Part shown: one piece after another, positions 18,305 through 26,338 of the stretch | Position numbering within the stretch: position 1 is the first letter of the stretch | Layout of the letters: each line of letters begins with the position of its first letter | NCBI GenBank assembly: GCA_029219245.1 | Contig: JAQXTA010000003.1 | Span: 1 to 64,000 of the forward strand | Direction: 5' to 3' | DNA length: 64,000 nucleotides | Source of the DNA: Lachnospiraceae bacterium | Lineage (GTDB): Bacteria; Bacillota; Clostridia; Lachnospirales; Lachnospiraceae | Notes under the pieces: model-generated | What the model was told of the DNA's origin: nothing | Seen by the model: the letters and a program-made list of their open reading frames with translations, nothing else | Database searches by the model: none | Position numbers and translations under genes: made by a program

Positions 18305-19147
18305 TTAACCTTTTACGGAACCACCGGTTACACCTTCTACATAAAACTTCTGCATCAATACGAACAGAATGGAAATCGGAATGGAAACGATAACACCGCC
18401 CGCACAGAAAATGGAGAAGTATTTGTTAATCAGTGATTTACCCAACATATTGAACAAACCGATTGCAATGGTCCAGTCCGTTGAAATACCGGAGTTAAGC
18501 ATCAGCTTTGCAAGTACGAAATCACCCCAAGGTACTAAGAAGGAGTTAATAACCGTATATACAATCATCGGTTTGGACAACGGAATAATAATCCGCAGGA
18601 AAATCGTTGCTTCCGAAGCACCTTCCAGTCTTGCTGCTTCACGAAGAGATACGGAAATCGTATCCATAAAACCTTTGGTAATCAGATATCCCAGACCGGA
18701 ACCGGCGGAATATACGATAATCATTCCCAGATGGCTGTTGGTCAGTCCCAGAGATTTCATAACGAAATAAATCGCGATCATGGACAATACGCCGGGGAAC
18801 ATATTCAAAATGATACCAAAGCTCATCAAACCTTTTCTTCCCTTAAACCGCAGACAGCTCATGGTATAACTTACCATCAACACAAAAATGGTAGAAATAA
18901 TACAGGTAAATATCGCAATGAACAACGTATTTTTAAACCATGCTGCATACTGTACAACAGAGTCCGGTTCCAGGAACAGGGCTTTGTAATTATCCAAAGA
19001 CCATGTTGTCGGGAAGAAGTGTGATGTATTGATTCCACGATATCCGCTGAAAGAAGTAACTACCAGCCAGAGAATCGGAATCAGCCATACTACTGCGAGG
19101 AACGCCAAAAATAAATGTCTAAAAACGAAACCTACTTTCTTTTTCAT
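18305..19147 (-). CDS. malG: Maltodextrin-type ABC importer permease, MalG-like
   Basis: The 280-residue inner-membrane permease of a carbohydrate ABC importer has six transmembrane helices. It carries the EAA loop that contacts the ATPase, seen as EAARLEGASEATIFLRIIIP. Start and previous stop overlap as TAATG with the MalF-like gene, indicating coupled translation. No ATPase gene is in the locus, so the transporter probably borrows a shared MsmK-type ATPase encoded elsewhere (inference). The link to maltodextrin rests on GH13, MalQ and the family resemblance. Confidence 0.92.
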   Translation of the reverse strand: MKKKVGFVFRHLFLAFLAVVWLIPILWLVVTSFSGYRGINTSHFFPTTWSLDNYKALFLEPDSVVQYAAWFKNTLFIAIFTCIISTIFVLMVSYTMSCLRFKGRKGLMSFGIILNMFPGVLSMIAIYFVMKSLGLTNSHLGMIIVYSAGSGLGYLITKGFMDTISVSLREAARLEGASEATIFLRIIIPLSKPMIVYTVINSFLVPWGDFVLAKLMLNSGISTDWTIAIGLFNMLGKSLINKYFSIFCAGGVIVSIPISILFVLMQKFYVEGVTGGSVKG

Positions 19148-20574
19148 TATTGGAAATCCTCCTCTCTGTTGCCTTTAATCATCTGTGTAAAGGTTACCAA
19201 AGTAAATGCCGCACAGATAATAAATACGATAATACCGATAACGGATGCCATCTTGTAGTTGTAATATTCATTCGTCAAACGGAATAACCATGTAACGAGC
19301 AAGTCAATTTCTTTTGCATGTGAGTTTGCAAGCAACTGATCCGATGTAACGTAAACATCCTGTGTCAACAGATAAATAACATTAAAGTTATTGATATTCT
19401 TTACAAAATCAGTAATCAAGCTCGGTCCGGTAATAAAGAGGACATAAGGCATGGTAATCTTAACAAAAATCTGAAACCGATTTGCACCATCAATTCTGGC
19501 ACTCTCAATCTGATCCGTCGGAATATTCATAAGAACACCGGTTGCAACCAACATCTGATATGGAATACCTACCCAGATATTGATAAGTACAATCATAACT
19601 TTAGACCAACCCGGACTCGTCAGGAAAGGAATATAAGTTAAATGACTGCTTACCAATCCGATACTCTTTAAGAAATCCGTCAATCCGATATTAGAACAGA
19701 TAGTATTTACAATACCGGAATCTGCAAAAAAGTTACGAACAAGCAGTAAGGTTACGAACTGCGGTACCGCAATCGCAATCATAAACAAGGTTCTCCATAA
19801 TTTCGGGAGTTTTGTATTCTTGCTGTTGATAAACTGTGCCATCAGAATACCACCGATAAAGGTAGTAAACGTAGCAAGAAATGCCCATTCCAGAGTCCAT
19901 ACAAGTACTTTACCAAAAGAGTAACCAAAGGTTACGGTTGTGGAGTTTGTGAAAAGGGATTTAAAGTTTGCCCAGCCAACCCACGTAAATAATGCATTAG
20001 GCGGCATGTGCTGCTGGTCATAATTTGTAAATGCAATCGCAATCAAAACCAGAATCGGAATGATGTTCATAAGAACAATACCGATTGCCGGAAGTGTTAA
20101 CAAAGTAATATGAAATTTTTCATTAAACAGTGCTTTCACATCTTCGCGGAAGGTATTAATATGATGTCCTTCTTCCTTCCGTTTCTGCAAACGATACACT
20201 GTTTTAACATTGGCTATGTATACTAAAATGAAAGCAAAGATTATAAATAACGCAATAATGGAATTTAACAGAATTAAGAATGAGTTATCATAATCATTTA
20301 CTGTACTCGTCAAAGTCAAGGGATCGAAAACCTGTTCAAACTGAACGGTTCCCAATGTACCAAATTCTGCTAAGTTTGGAGCTGCATAAAAAACACACAT
20401 TACAACAAACATAGCCTGCACTGCAATCATAATCAGTCCATTAATAATCTGTTTTCTGGCTATGTAACCCGCACCCATAATGAAAAGGGATAATTTAACC
20501 CAGATATCTCCCTTCACAATTGCAGTACCTAAATCTTTAAAATAATTTCCAATTCCTTTAAATATATTCTTCAT
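19147..20574 (-). CDS. malF: Maltodextrin-type ABC importer permease, MalF-like
   Basis: The 475-residue permease is longer than the usual 290-300 of small sugar permeases. Like MalF it has extra N-terminal helices (about 30-60 and 95-120) ahead of the six-helix core. The EAA loop reads ESARIDGANRFQIFVKITMP. A good GAGGAG ribosome site precedes the start. It is coupled by TAATG to the MalG-like gene and follows the binding-protein gene after a 141-base gap containing a strong hairpin, so it is likely expressed at a lower level than the binding protein. Confidence 0.92.
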   Translation of the reverse strand: MKNIFKGIGNYFKDLGTAIVKGDIWVKLSLFIMGAGYIARKQIINGLIMIAVQAMFVVMCVFYAAPNLAEFGTLGTVQFEQVFDPLTLTSTVNDYDNSFLILLNSIIALFIIFAFILVYIANVKTVYRLQKRKEEGHHINTFREDVKALFNEKFHITLLTLPAIGIVLMNIIPILVLIAIAFTNYDQQHMPPNALFTWVGWANFKSLFTNSTTVTFGYSFGKVLVWTLEWAFLATFTTFIGGILMAQFINSKNTKLPKLWRTLFMIAIAVPQFVTLLLVRNFFADSGIVNTICSNIGLTDFLKSIGLVSSHLTYIPFLTSPGWSKVMIVLINIWVGIPYQMLVATGVLMNIPTDQIESARIDGANRFQIFVKITMPYVLFITGPSLITDFVKNINNFNVIYLLTQDVYVTSDQLLANSHAKEIDLLVTWLFRLTNEYYNYKMASVIGIIVFIICAAFTLVTFTQMIKGNREEDFQ

Positions 20575-20623
20575 AGAAAACTCCTCTCAGAGTTAATATT
20601 TTTGCACGATACCCATTTTCTAT

Positions 20624-20637
20624 CGAAAACTTTCAAG
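20624..20637. promoter_or_regulatory. Possible second operator of the maltodextrin regulator
   Basis: CGAAAACTTTCA matches the malQ-side element CGTAAACTTTCG at 10 of 12 positions. It lies between the malE hairpin and the malF start. Confidence 0.3.
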
Positions 20638-20652
20638 TGACATTTTTAGAAA

Positions 20653-20683
20653 ATGCCCCGCACCCATAGCGGCTGCGGGGCAT
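20653..20683 (-). terminator. Intercistronic hairpin between malE and malF
   Basis: ATGCCCCGCA and TGCGGGGCAT form a perfect 10-bp stem followed on the minus strand by UUUUC. Such hairpins after binding-protein genes typically act as partial terminators or protect the upstream message. Confidence 0.7.
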
Positions 20684-20715
20684 CAAAGTTAACTATATTA
20701 TACCGTCAGCCTATC

Positions 20716-22062
20716 TTATTCGATTGGTGCAGTAATACCCTCTACTGCAGTATCTAACAATGTCTGAAGGTCTGTTCCGTCCGGATTTCCACTAGCTAAA
20801 ATCTGTCCTAATGTTTCTGCCGGAGTCCAGAAGTTACCACCAACACGCTGAGGTGTAGCATAAGCTGCCTGTTCTGCTAAAGCTGCAATTGCAGGATCTG
20901 CCTGAACTGCTTCGGAAGCTGCTGCTGTTGTATTAGCAGGGCCAAGGCCTCTTGCTTCAAATCTAGCTACCTGAGATTCTTCATTTGTTAAGTACTCAGC
21001 AAGTAACATAGCCCAACCTACATTAGCAGAGTGTGGGTTAACACCGATTAATTTGTATCCTGAGTAAGAAGACATCTGTTTATCACTACCTGCTACGTTG
21101 AAGGTAGGAAGTTTGGTTGCTGCATAGTTCTCGCCCCAAGCATCCTGTGCTGTTTCAGCTCTCCAAGTACCGTTTACTGCTGCTGCAACAGTACCTTCTG
21201 CGATTGCAGTAGCCATTTCTTCATCACCTAAGTCAACTAATGTACCTGTTGCACATAAATCCATGATAGCCTGAGCAACATCTGTTGCGCCTTCGCCATT
21301 CCATGTACAAGAGTTCGTACCATCTTCGTTTAAGGTTAATTCATAACCAGCACCCTGGAAGAAGGAGTAGATATACCAACCATTGGAAATATCCATAGCA
21401 ACTTTCTTACCAGCTGCTTCTGCTGCTGTTAACATAGACTCTAAAGATTTTACATCATCCTCAGTAAATACGGAAGCATCATAGAACATGAAGTATCCGT
21501 TATCTGCTGTCATCGGATATGCATATAAAGTACCATCTACAGTTGCTGCTTCTACAGCGCCTACTGCATTTTCTGCTGCTACATCATATGTGTAGGTAGC
21601 AGATACTGCCTGAAGTGCACCAGCTTTGACTAAATCATTGATCTGGTCATCAGCGAATGCGAAAACATCTGCTGCTGCTTCAACGTCTGTTAAAATAGTA
21701 TCTTTTGCTGTAGATTCGGATTCAGCTCCTAATGTAATATCGAAAGTTACATCCGGATAAGCTGCTTTGAAGTTTTCAATCAGCTGATTTGTAAGATCCT
21801 GATCTTCTTCGGAAGCCCATACAGTAAGTGTTACTGTATCTGTTGTAGCTGCAATTAAATTTGCAACCGGATCAGCTGCTGCATCTTCTGCAGGAGCTTC
21901 TTCTGCTGCTGCATCTTCCGCAGGAGCTTCTTCTGTTGTTTCTGTTGTTTCTGTTGTTTCTGTTGTTTCTGCCGGAGCTTCTTCTGCTTTGGAACCGCAT
22001 CCGACAAGAGTGGTAGCAACCATTGCTGTTGCAAGTAATGTTGCCAATACTTTCTTCTTCAT
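20716..22062 (-). CDS. malE: Maltodextrin-type ABC importer binding lipoprotein
   Basis: The 448-residue extracellular solute-binding protein (family 1) is anchored by lipid at Cys22 (TTLVGC). The mature domain has the two-lobed sugar-binding pattern (TVTLTVWASEEDQDLTNQLI, later GWAMLLAEYLTNEE). After the lipobox a linker of about 45 residues is built from TTE and EEAPAEDAAA repeats; the first is coded by four copies of a 9-base unit. The start at 22062 is fixed by the signal peptide and AGAGG upstream. It is the first gene of malEFG, 99 bases after malQ. Confidence 0.93.
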   Translation of the reverse strand: MKKKVLATLLATAMVATTLVGCGSKAEEAPAETTETTETTETTEEAPAEDAAAEEAPAEDAAADPVANLIAATTDTVTLTVWASEEDQDLTNQLIENFKAAYPDVTFDITLGAESESTAKDTILTDVEAAADVFAFADDQINDLVKAGALQAVSATYTYDVAAENAVGAVEAATVDGTLYAYPMTADNGYFMFYDASVFTEDDVKSLESMLTAAEAAGKKVAMDISNGWYIYSFFQGAGYELTLNEDGTNSCTWNGEGATDVAQAIMDLCATGTLVDLGDEEMATAIAEGTVAAAVNGTWRAETAQDAWGENYAATKLPTFNVAGSDKQMSSYSGYKLIGVNPHSANVGWAMLLAEYLTNEESQVARFEARGLGPANTTAAASEAVQADPAIAALAEQAAYATPQRVGGNFWTPAETLGQILASGNPDGTDLQTLLDTAVEGITAPIE

Positions 22063-22161
22063 AACTTTTCCTCTCTCTTTCTTTGTTGCTTGATTTGTTT
22101 CTATATAAAATGTGTTGCCACATCTTATACCATTTTGATTGAATGGATTAAATGACATCGT

Positions 22162-23652
22162 TCAGCGTTTATACAGTGCCGTCAGTGTCCGAATCCAGTT
22201 TCTTCTTTCCTCGGTAAGCGAATCGTTTAAAATACGCCATTTCCAATTTATACCTACCGTAGAAGGCTGATTCATTCTTGCTTCATTTCCAAGCTGTAAA
22301 ATGTCCTGCATCTGTAAGATTACAACATCTGCAATGCTGGAATAAGCTTCTCTGATAATTGCATCTGCAATCTCTTCCTTCTTGTTTACATCCAGATAAG
22401 AATACATATAAGCTAACTCGTATTCTGTTTTGTCCCGATAATAACCAACAATGGTATCATTATCATGGGTTCCGGCATAAACAACAATTCTGGTGTCACT
22501 ATAATTATGCGGAAGATGTTCATTTCCTGCATCGCCGTCAAAAGCAAACAGCATGACCTTCATACCATACCAGTCATATTTCTGCTCCAGTTTTTTCGCT
22601 GCCGGCATGACTACTCCAATATCTTCTGCAATAATCTGCCTATCTCCTGCTGCTTCGGCAAGCACATCGACCAGTTTTTTCCCAGGTCCCTTAAACCACT
22701 TGCCATATCTTGCATCTGTTTTACCAGTCTGCATGCTGTAGTATTTCACAATCCCATTAAAATGGTCCAACTTGATGACATCATACATGGATGCATACTG
22801 TTTCATCCGCATCCGCCACCAGTCAAAATCTTCTGTTTCCATATGGTTCCAGTCATACAGAGGATTCCCCCATATCTGCCCCTTCATGGAAAAAGCATCC
22901 GGCGGCACCGCAGCCATATTGTGCATTCCGCCTTCTTCATCTAATTGAAAGTTTTCTCTATGTACCCACACATCTGCACTGTCATATGCGGTATAAAACG
23001 GCATATCGCCTATCATCTGAATTCCTTTGCGATTTGCATACTTTTTCAATGCATACCACTGCTTAAAGAATTCGAACTGACAAAATTTCCAAAAGTCTAT
23101 CTGCTCTTTTAAAATCTCATGATATTCTAACAGTGCTTTTTCTTCTCTGTCCTTCAAAGCCTTATCCCATTGATTCCATGCCTTGTTTCCAAAGAATGCT
23201 TTTAGAGCCATAAAGAAACTGTAATCTTCTAACCAATCTTTTTCCTGTTCACAGAATTTCTGAAATGCTTCATTTTCCTTGTCAAATCTCTCATATGCTG
23301 ACTTTAACACAGAAAATCTGTTTTCATATAATATACCGTAATCTACATTTGCATGATTACTGCCCCAGTTATAAGAAGCAACTTCCTCCTGCCGTAATAA
23401 CCCTTCCTCTATCAGATCATCCAAATCAATAAAATACGGATTGCCTGCAAATGCGGATAATGACTGAAACGGACTATCACCAATACTGGTTGGTCCCATC
23501 GGCAGAACCTGCCAATATTTCTGTTTCAAATCAGCCAGTAAATCGATAAACCGAAAAGCGGCATCTCCGAAAGTGCCAATTCCATAAGATGATGGCAGGC
23601 TTGAGATAGATAACAATATGCCGGCTCCTCTGGTTAATGGTTTTGTTCCCAC
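22162..23652 (-). CDS. malQ: 4-alpha-glucanotransferase (amylomaltase, GH77)
   Basis: The 496-residue cytosolic enzyme transfers glucan chains between maltodextrins, releasing glucose from imported oligomers. GH77 signatures are present: the nucleophile Asp in VIKLDHFNG, acid/base Glu in IIAEDIGV, and the stabilising Asp in GTHDNDT. The length is normal for the family. Translation starts at GTG 23652, preceded by GGGGG at nine bases; no better ATG exists. It heads the maltodextrin genes and has a strong promoter facing away from the LacI gene. Confidence 0.95.
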   Translation of the reverse strand: MGTKPLTRGAGILLSISSLPSSYGIGTFGDAAFRFIDLLADLKQKYWQVLPMGPTSIGDSPFQSLSAFAGNPYFIDLDDLIEEGLLRQEEVASYNWGSNHANVDYGILYENRFSVLKSAYERFDKENEAFQKFCEQEKDWLEDYSFFMALKAFFGNKAWNQWDKALKDREEKALLEYHEILKEQIDFWKFCQFEFFKQWYALKKYANRKGIQMIGDMPFYTAYDSADVWVHRENFQLDEEGGMHNMAAVPPDAFSMKGQIWGNPLYDWNHMETEDFDWWRMRMKQYASMYDVIKLDHFNGIVKYYSMQTGKTDARYGKWFKGPGKKLVDVLAEAAGDRQIIAEDIGVVMPAAKKLEQKYDWYGMKVMLFAFDGDAGNEHLPHNYSDTRIVVYAGTHDNDTIVGYYRDKTEYELAYMYSYLDVNKKEEIADAIIREAYSSIADVVILQMQDILQLGNEARMNQPSTVGINWKWRILNDSLTEERRNWIRTLTALYKR

Positions 23653-23707
23653 TATTTATGTCCCCCACCTGCGAAATCTTTACGTCATAACCATCTTCTG
23701 ATTTTTT

Positions 23708-23719
23708 CGTAAACTTTCG
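23708..23719. promoter_or_regulatory. Candidate LacI-type operator at the malQ start site
   Basis: CGTAAACTTTCG is a near-palindrome lying 13 bases downstream of the malQ -10 box, where a repressor would block the start of transcription. A similar element lies before malF. Confidence 0.4.
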
Positions 23720-23731
23720 TATCTGAGTCTA

Positions 23732-23760
23732 ATTTAACACTTTTTACTCTTTTTTGTCAA
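23732..23760 (-). promoter_or_regulatory. malQ promoter
   Basis: On the minus strand TTGACA (23755-23760) and TTAAAT (23732-23737) are 17 bases apart. It shares the 326-base gap with the oppositely facing LacI promoter. Confidence 0.75.
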
Positions 23761-23871
23761 TGGGTACATTGTTTTTGTCCTCATTTTTGCCATTATTGCT
23801 ATAAATTTCTTTATCTTTTTGTATATTTTTCAAATTGAATCCAGAAAAATAAACAGATTTTTTCGTTTTCC

Positions 23872-23900
23872 TTGAAAAAATAATTTCATTTCGCTATACT
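23872..23900 (+). promoter_or_regulatory. Promoter of the maltodextrin LacI gene
   Basis: TTGAAA (23872-23877) and TATACT (23895-23900) are separated by 17 bases, 78 bases before the start codon. An A/T-rich inverted repeat (TTTTTC...GAAAAAA, 23858-23880) overlaps the -35 box. Confidence 0.7.
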
Positions 23901-23978
23901 AAATTTAATCCGAAATCTGTTCTTATTTCTGTTTTCCCTCACCCCATAACATATAATAAGATGACAAGGAATGATAAA

Positions 23979-24977
23979 ATGGCTACTATTAAAGATATTG
24001 CAAACCGACTGGGTATTTCAGTCAGCACCGTTTCCAAAGGATTAAACGGTGCCAGTGACATCAGTGAACAGCTTCGGCAAACGGTTCTTGACACTGCTGT
24101 GGAAATGGGATATACCACAAAGCAGATGCGTTCCAGAACCAACAAAAGGCTATGCCTTTTTATTGAAAATATGGAATATGAAACGCCCGACCAGTTCGGC
24201 TACGATATTGTACTCGGTTTTAAACAGTCCGCTTGTAAGGAGCATTATGACGTTACCGTCATGCCTGTCACTCCGTTATTGCAGTCCACCGAAAAATACG
24301 ATACCTATATGCTGAAGCATGGATTTGTCGGTGCATTTTTAGTCGGTTTTGCCTTACAGGATGACTGGATTGCCCAGTTAAATACTACCTCCATACCGAC
24401 TACTCTTCTGGATAACTATATTAAAAAGAATACCAATGTCTGCTATGTAGGCACCGATAGCTTTGAGGGCATTGACGATGCCATTGAGCATCTGGTTTCT
24501 CTTGGTCATAAAACCATTGCCTTTTTAAACGGTTCCGCACATTCCATGATATCCGAGCAACGCCGTCAGGCTTATATTGACAGCATGACTGCCCATAATC
24601 TTCCCGTAAAAGAAGAACTGATGCCTTATGGCTATTATTTTGCTGACTGCGCCAGAGAATTTCTGGGCGGTCTTCTTGCACAGGGTGCAACTGCCATCTT
24701 ATGTGGTAACGATCTGATTGCCTCCGGTGTCATTGCCGAATGTCAGGCCCGCGGATTTCGCGTTCCGGAAGATATCAGTGTCATTGGCTTTGATGACATT
24801 CCCCTCTCCGCCAAATTGACACCACCCTTATCTACCATAAGACAGGACCGGCTTGAACTCGGAAGAAGCGGCTACTTTACACTGCATTCCTTAATCAATC
24901 AGACTTCTATCAGTAAAACTATGCTTCGTCCCCATCTCATTTTAAGAAGTTCAACGGCTTCTGTCCGCAGAGATTAA
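23979..24977 (+). CDS. LacI family regulator of the maltodextrin genes
   Basis: The 332-residue repressor has the LacI helix-turn-helix at 1-25 (MATIKDIANRLGISVSTVSK), a hinge helix, and a periplasmic-binding-protein-like sensor domain from about 60. The ATG at 23979 has AAGGA eight bases upstream, and the family starts here; an ATG six codons earlier has no ribosome site. It is divergent from malQ across a shared promoter region with a near-palindromic element, so it most likely controls malQ and malEFG. Its last four bases overlap the end of the facing GH53 gene. Confidence 0.9.
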   Translation: MATIKDIANRLGISVSTVSKGLNGASDISEQLRQTVLDTAVEMGYTTKQMRSRTNKRLCLFIENMEYETPDQFGYDIVLGFKQSACKEHYDVTVMPVTPLLQSTEKYDTYMLKHGFVGAFLVGFALQDDWIAQLNTTSIPTTLLDNYIKKNTNVCYVGTDSFEGIDDAIEHLVSLGHKTIAFLNGSAHSMISEQRRQAYIDSMTAHNLPVKEELMPYGYYFADCAREFLGGLLAQGATAILCGNDLIASGVIAECQARGFRVPEDISVIGFDDIPLSAKLTPPLSTIRQDRLELGRSGYFTLHSLINQTSISKTMLRPHLILRSSTASVRRD

Positions 24978-26086
24978 GCCTTTGGCTTATAATCTCTGAC
25001 TGCCTGAAGTGCCGGAAGTGCATTACCATCGTAATCAAACAATGCCTGATTTGCCCATTCGTTGCCGCATGGGCCTTTTTCTTCTATATAAGCAAGTGCC
25101 TCTTCGGTTGCCCAGCCGGACCCAGCTACCGGAATCCATGCCGGTTCCCAGTAAAAATAGCCTCTTCCTTTGTTTTCCGGTACCGCTTCGATTCTGCGGA
25201 ACAAATCTTCCATGAAGGCTTTCTGCCCTTCTTTTGTCATCGGATATTCTATTTTTTCCACCAGTTCCGGTTTGGTTGCCATGCCTTTTCGTTCCTGTGG
25301 CGCAAGCTTCTCATAGGAAGCGTAGTCTTCCATCGTATACCCCATGGATACTTCGGCCACTACCAGTTCTTTTCCATAGCGTACCGCAATGTCATTCATG
25401 TTATTGCTCAGGTCATCCAAAGAGCCATGCCAGAACGGATAGTAAGATAATCCGATTATCTGGAAATCATCGCCTTTTTCCATAAAGTGGTCAAACCACT
25501 CCCGGTATAAGGCATTGTTACCACCGTTATCCAGATGAATCATAATCGGGAGCTCACCATCCACTGCTCTTACTGCCCGGATACCGGAGTTGATAAATCT
25601 TGCAATATTATCATAATTCGGCACCTTGCCATATGGCCAGAGCAGACCGTTTGTCACTTCATTTCCTACCTGAATCATAGTCGGGTAAGCATCTGCTTCT
25701 TTTAACGCCAAAAGCGTTTCCTTTGTAAAATCATAAACAGCTTTCTCAAGTTGTGCCTCATCCATGCCTCTCCATGCCTTTGGTACACGCTGCTTGCCCG
25801 GATCTGTCCAGAAATCACTGTAATGTAAGTCAAGCAAAAACCCCATACCCTTTGCCAAAGCTCTTTTGGCAAGTTCTATGGTAACGGGCAAATCATTCGT
25901 GCCCGCACCATAGGGTTTTCCATCTTCTGTATAAGGATTGTTCCAGAGACGAAGACGCACATAATTGACATCATAGCTTCTTAAAATATCCAAAACATCC
26001 TTTTCCTCTCCCTTGTCGTAGAACTTTCCGCCAAGCGTTTCTACTTCCTTCAAGGTTGAGATGTCCATTCCTTTAATGTATTCCAT
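24974..26086 (-). CDS. Cytosolic GH53 endo-beta-1,4-galactanase
   Basis: The 370-residue GH53 enzyme cleaves beta-1,4-galactan or galacto-oligosaccharides by retention. Acid/base Glu143 lies in QVGNEVTNG and the nucleophile Glu245 in [18 protein letters not shown] is the family C-terminal motif. It opens MEYIKGMDIST with no signal peptide, although most galactanases are secreted. I infer that it trims imported oligomers inside the cell, upstream of GH42. It is third in the operon headed by the 613-residue gene, 33 bases after the zinc-ribbon gene, with GGGAG before its start. Confidence 0.93.
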   Translation of the reverse strand: MEYIKGMDISTLKEVETLGGKFYDKGEEKDVLDILRSYDVNYVRLRLWNNPYTEDGKPYGAGTNDLPVTIELAKRALAKGMGFLLDLHYSDFWTDPGKQRVPKAWRGMDEAQLEKAVYDFTKETLLALKEADAYPTMIQVGNEVTNGLLWPYGKVPNYDNIARFINSGIRAVRAVDGELPIMIHLDNGGNNALYREWFDHFMEKGDDFQIIGLSYYPFWHGSLDDLSNNMNDIAVRYGKELVVAEVSMGYTMEDYASYEKLAPQERKGMATKPELVEKIEYPMTKEGQKAFMEDLFRRIEAVPENKGRGYFYWEPAWIPVAGSGWATEEALAYIEEKGPCGNEWANQALFDYDGNALPALQAVRDYKPKA

Positions 26087-26119
26087 CGATATCTCCCAGA
26101 CTATTTTTATAATATGGTT

Positions 26120-26338
26120 TTAATCAAAATCAAATTTGGTAAAACGCTTCATGGCATCCTTGTAACGGAATCTTGCCAATTCATTTTTTTCCAGAACATC
26201 TTCTTCTGTTCCCACATACTGACAGCGGATACAGTGATATTCCTTTTTGTCTTTATCATAAAACATATCGATATCCAAATCTCTCATGAAACAGGAGGGA
26301 CATCTATAATTTAATTTGCCTTTGCCAGATTGAGCCAT
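26120..26338 (-). CDS. Small zinc-ribbon protein in the galactan operon
   Basis: The 72-residue protein has two CxxC pairs (Cys13/Cys16 and Cys36/Cys39), typical of a one-zinc ribbon, followed by a basic, aromatic tail (RFRYKDAMKRFTKF). There is no signal or membrane helix. Its start overlaps the end of the 613-residue gene by 28 bases and has GGAGG 11 bases upstream, so the two are probably coupled. Such ribbons often bind nucleic acid or act as partner subunits; its role in a galactan operon is unknown. Confidence 0.8.
   Translation of the reverse strand: MAQSGKGKLNYRCPSCFMRDLDIDMFYDKDKKEYHCIRCQYVGTEEDVLEKNELARFRYKDAMKRFTKFDFD

Noticed and set aside
21900-21975. CRISPR-like or non-coding tandem repeat
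   Set aside because: The repeats are in frame within the binding-lipoprotein gene and code a flexible linker; no spacers exist.
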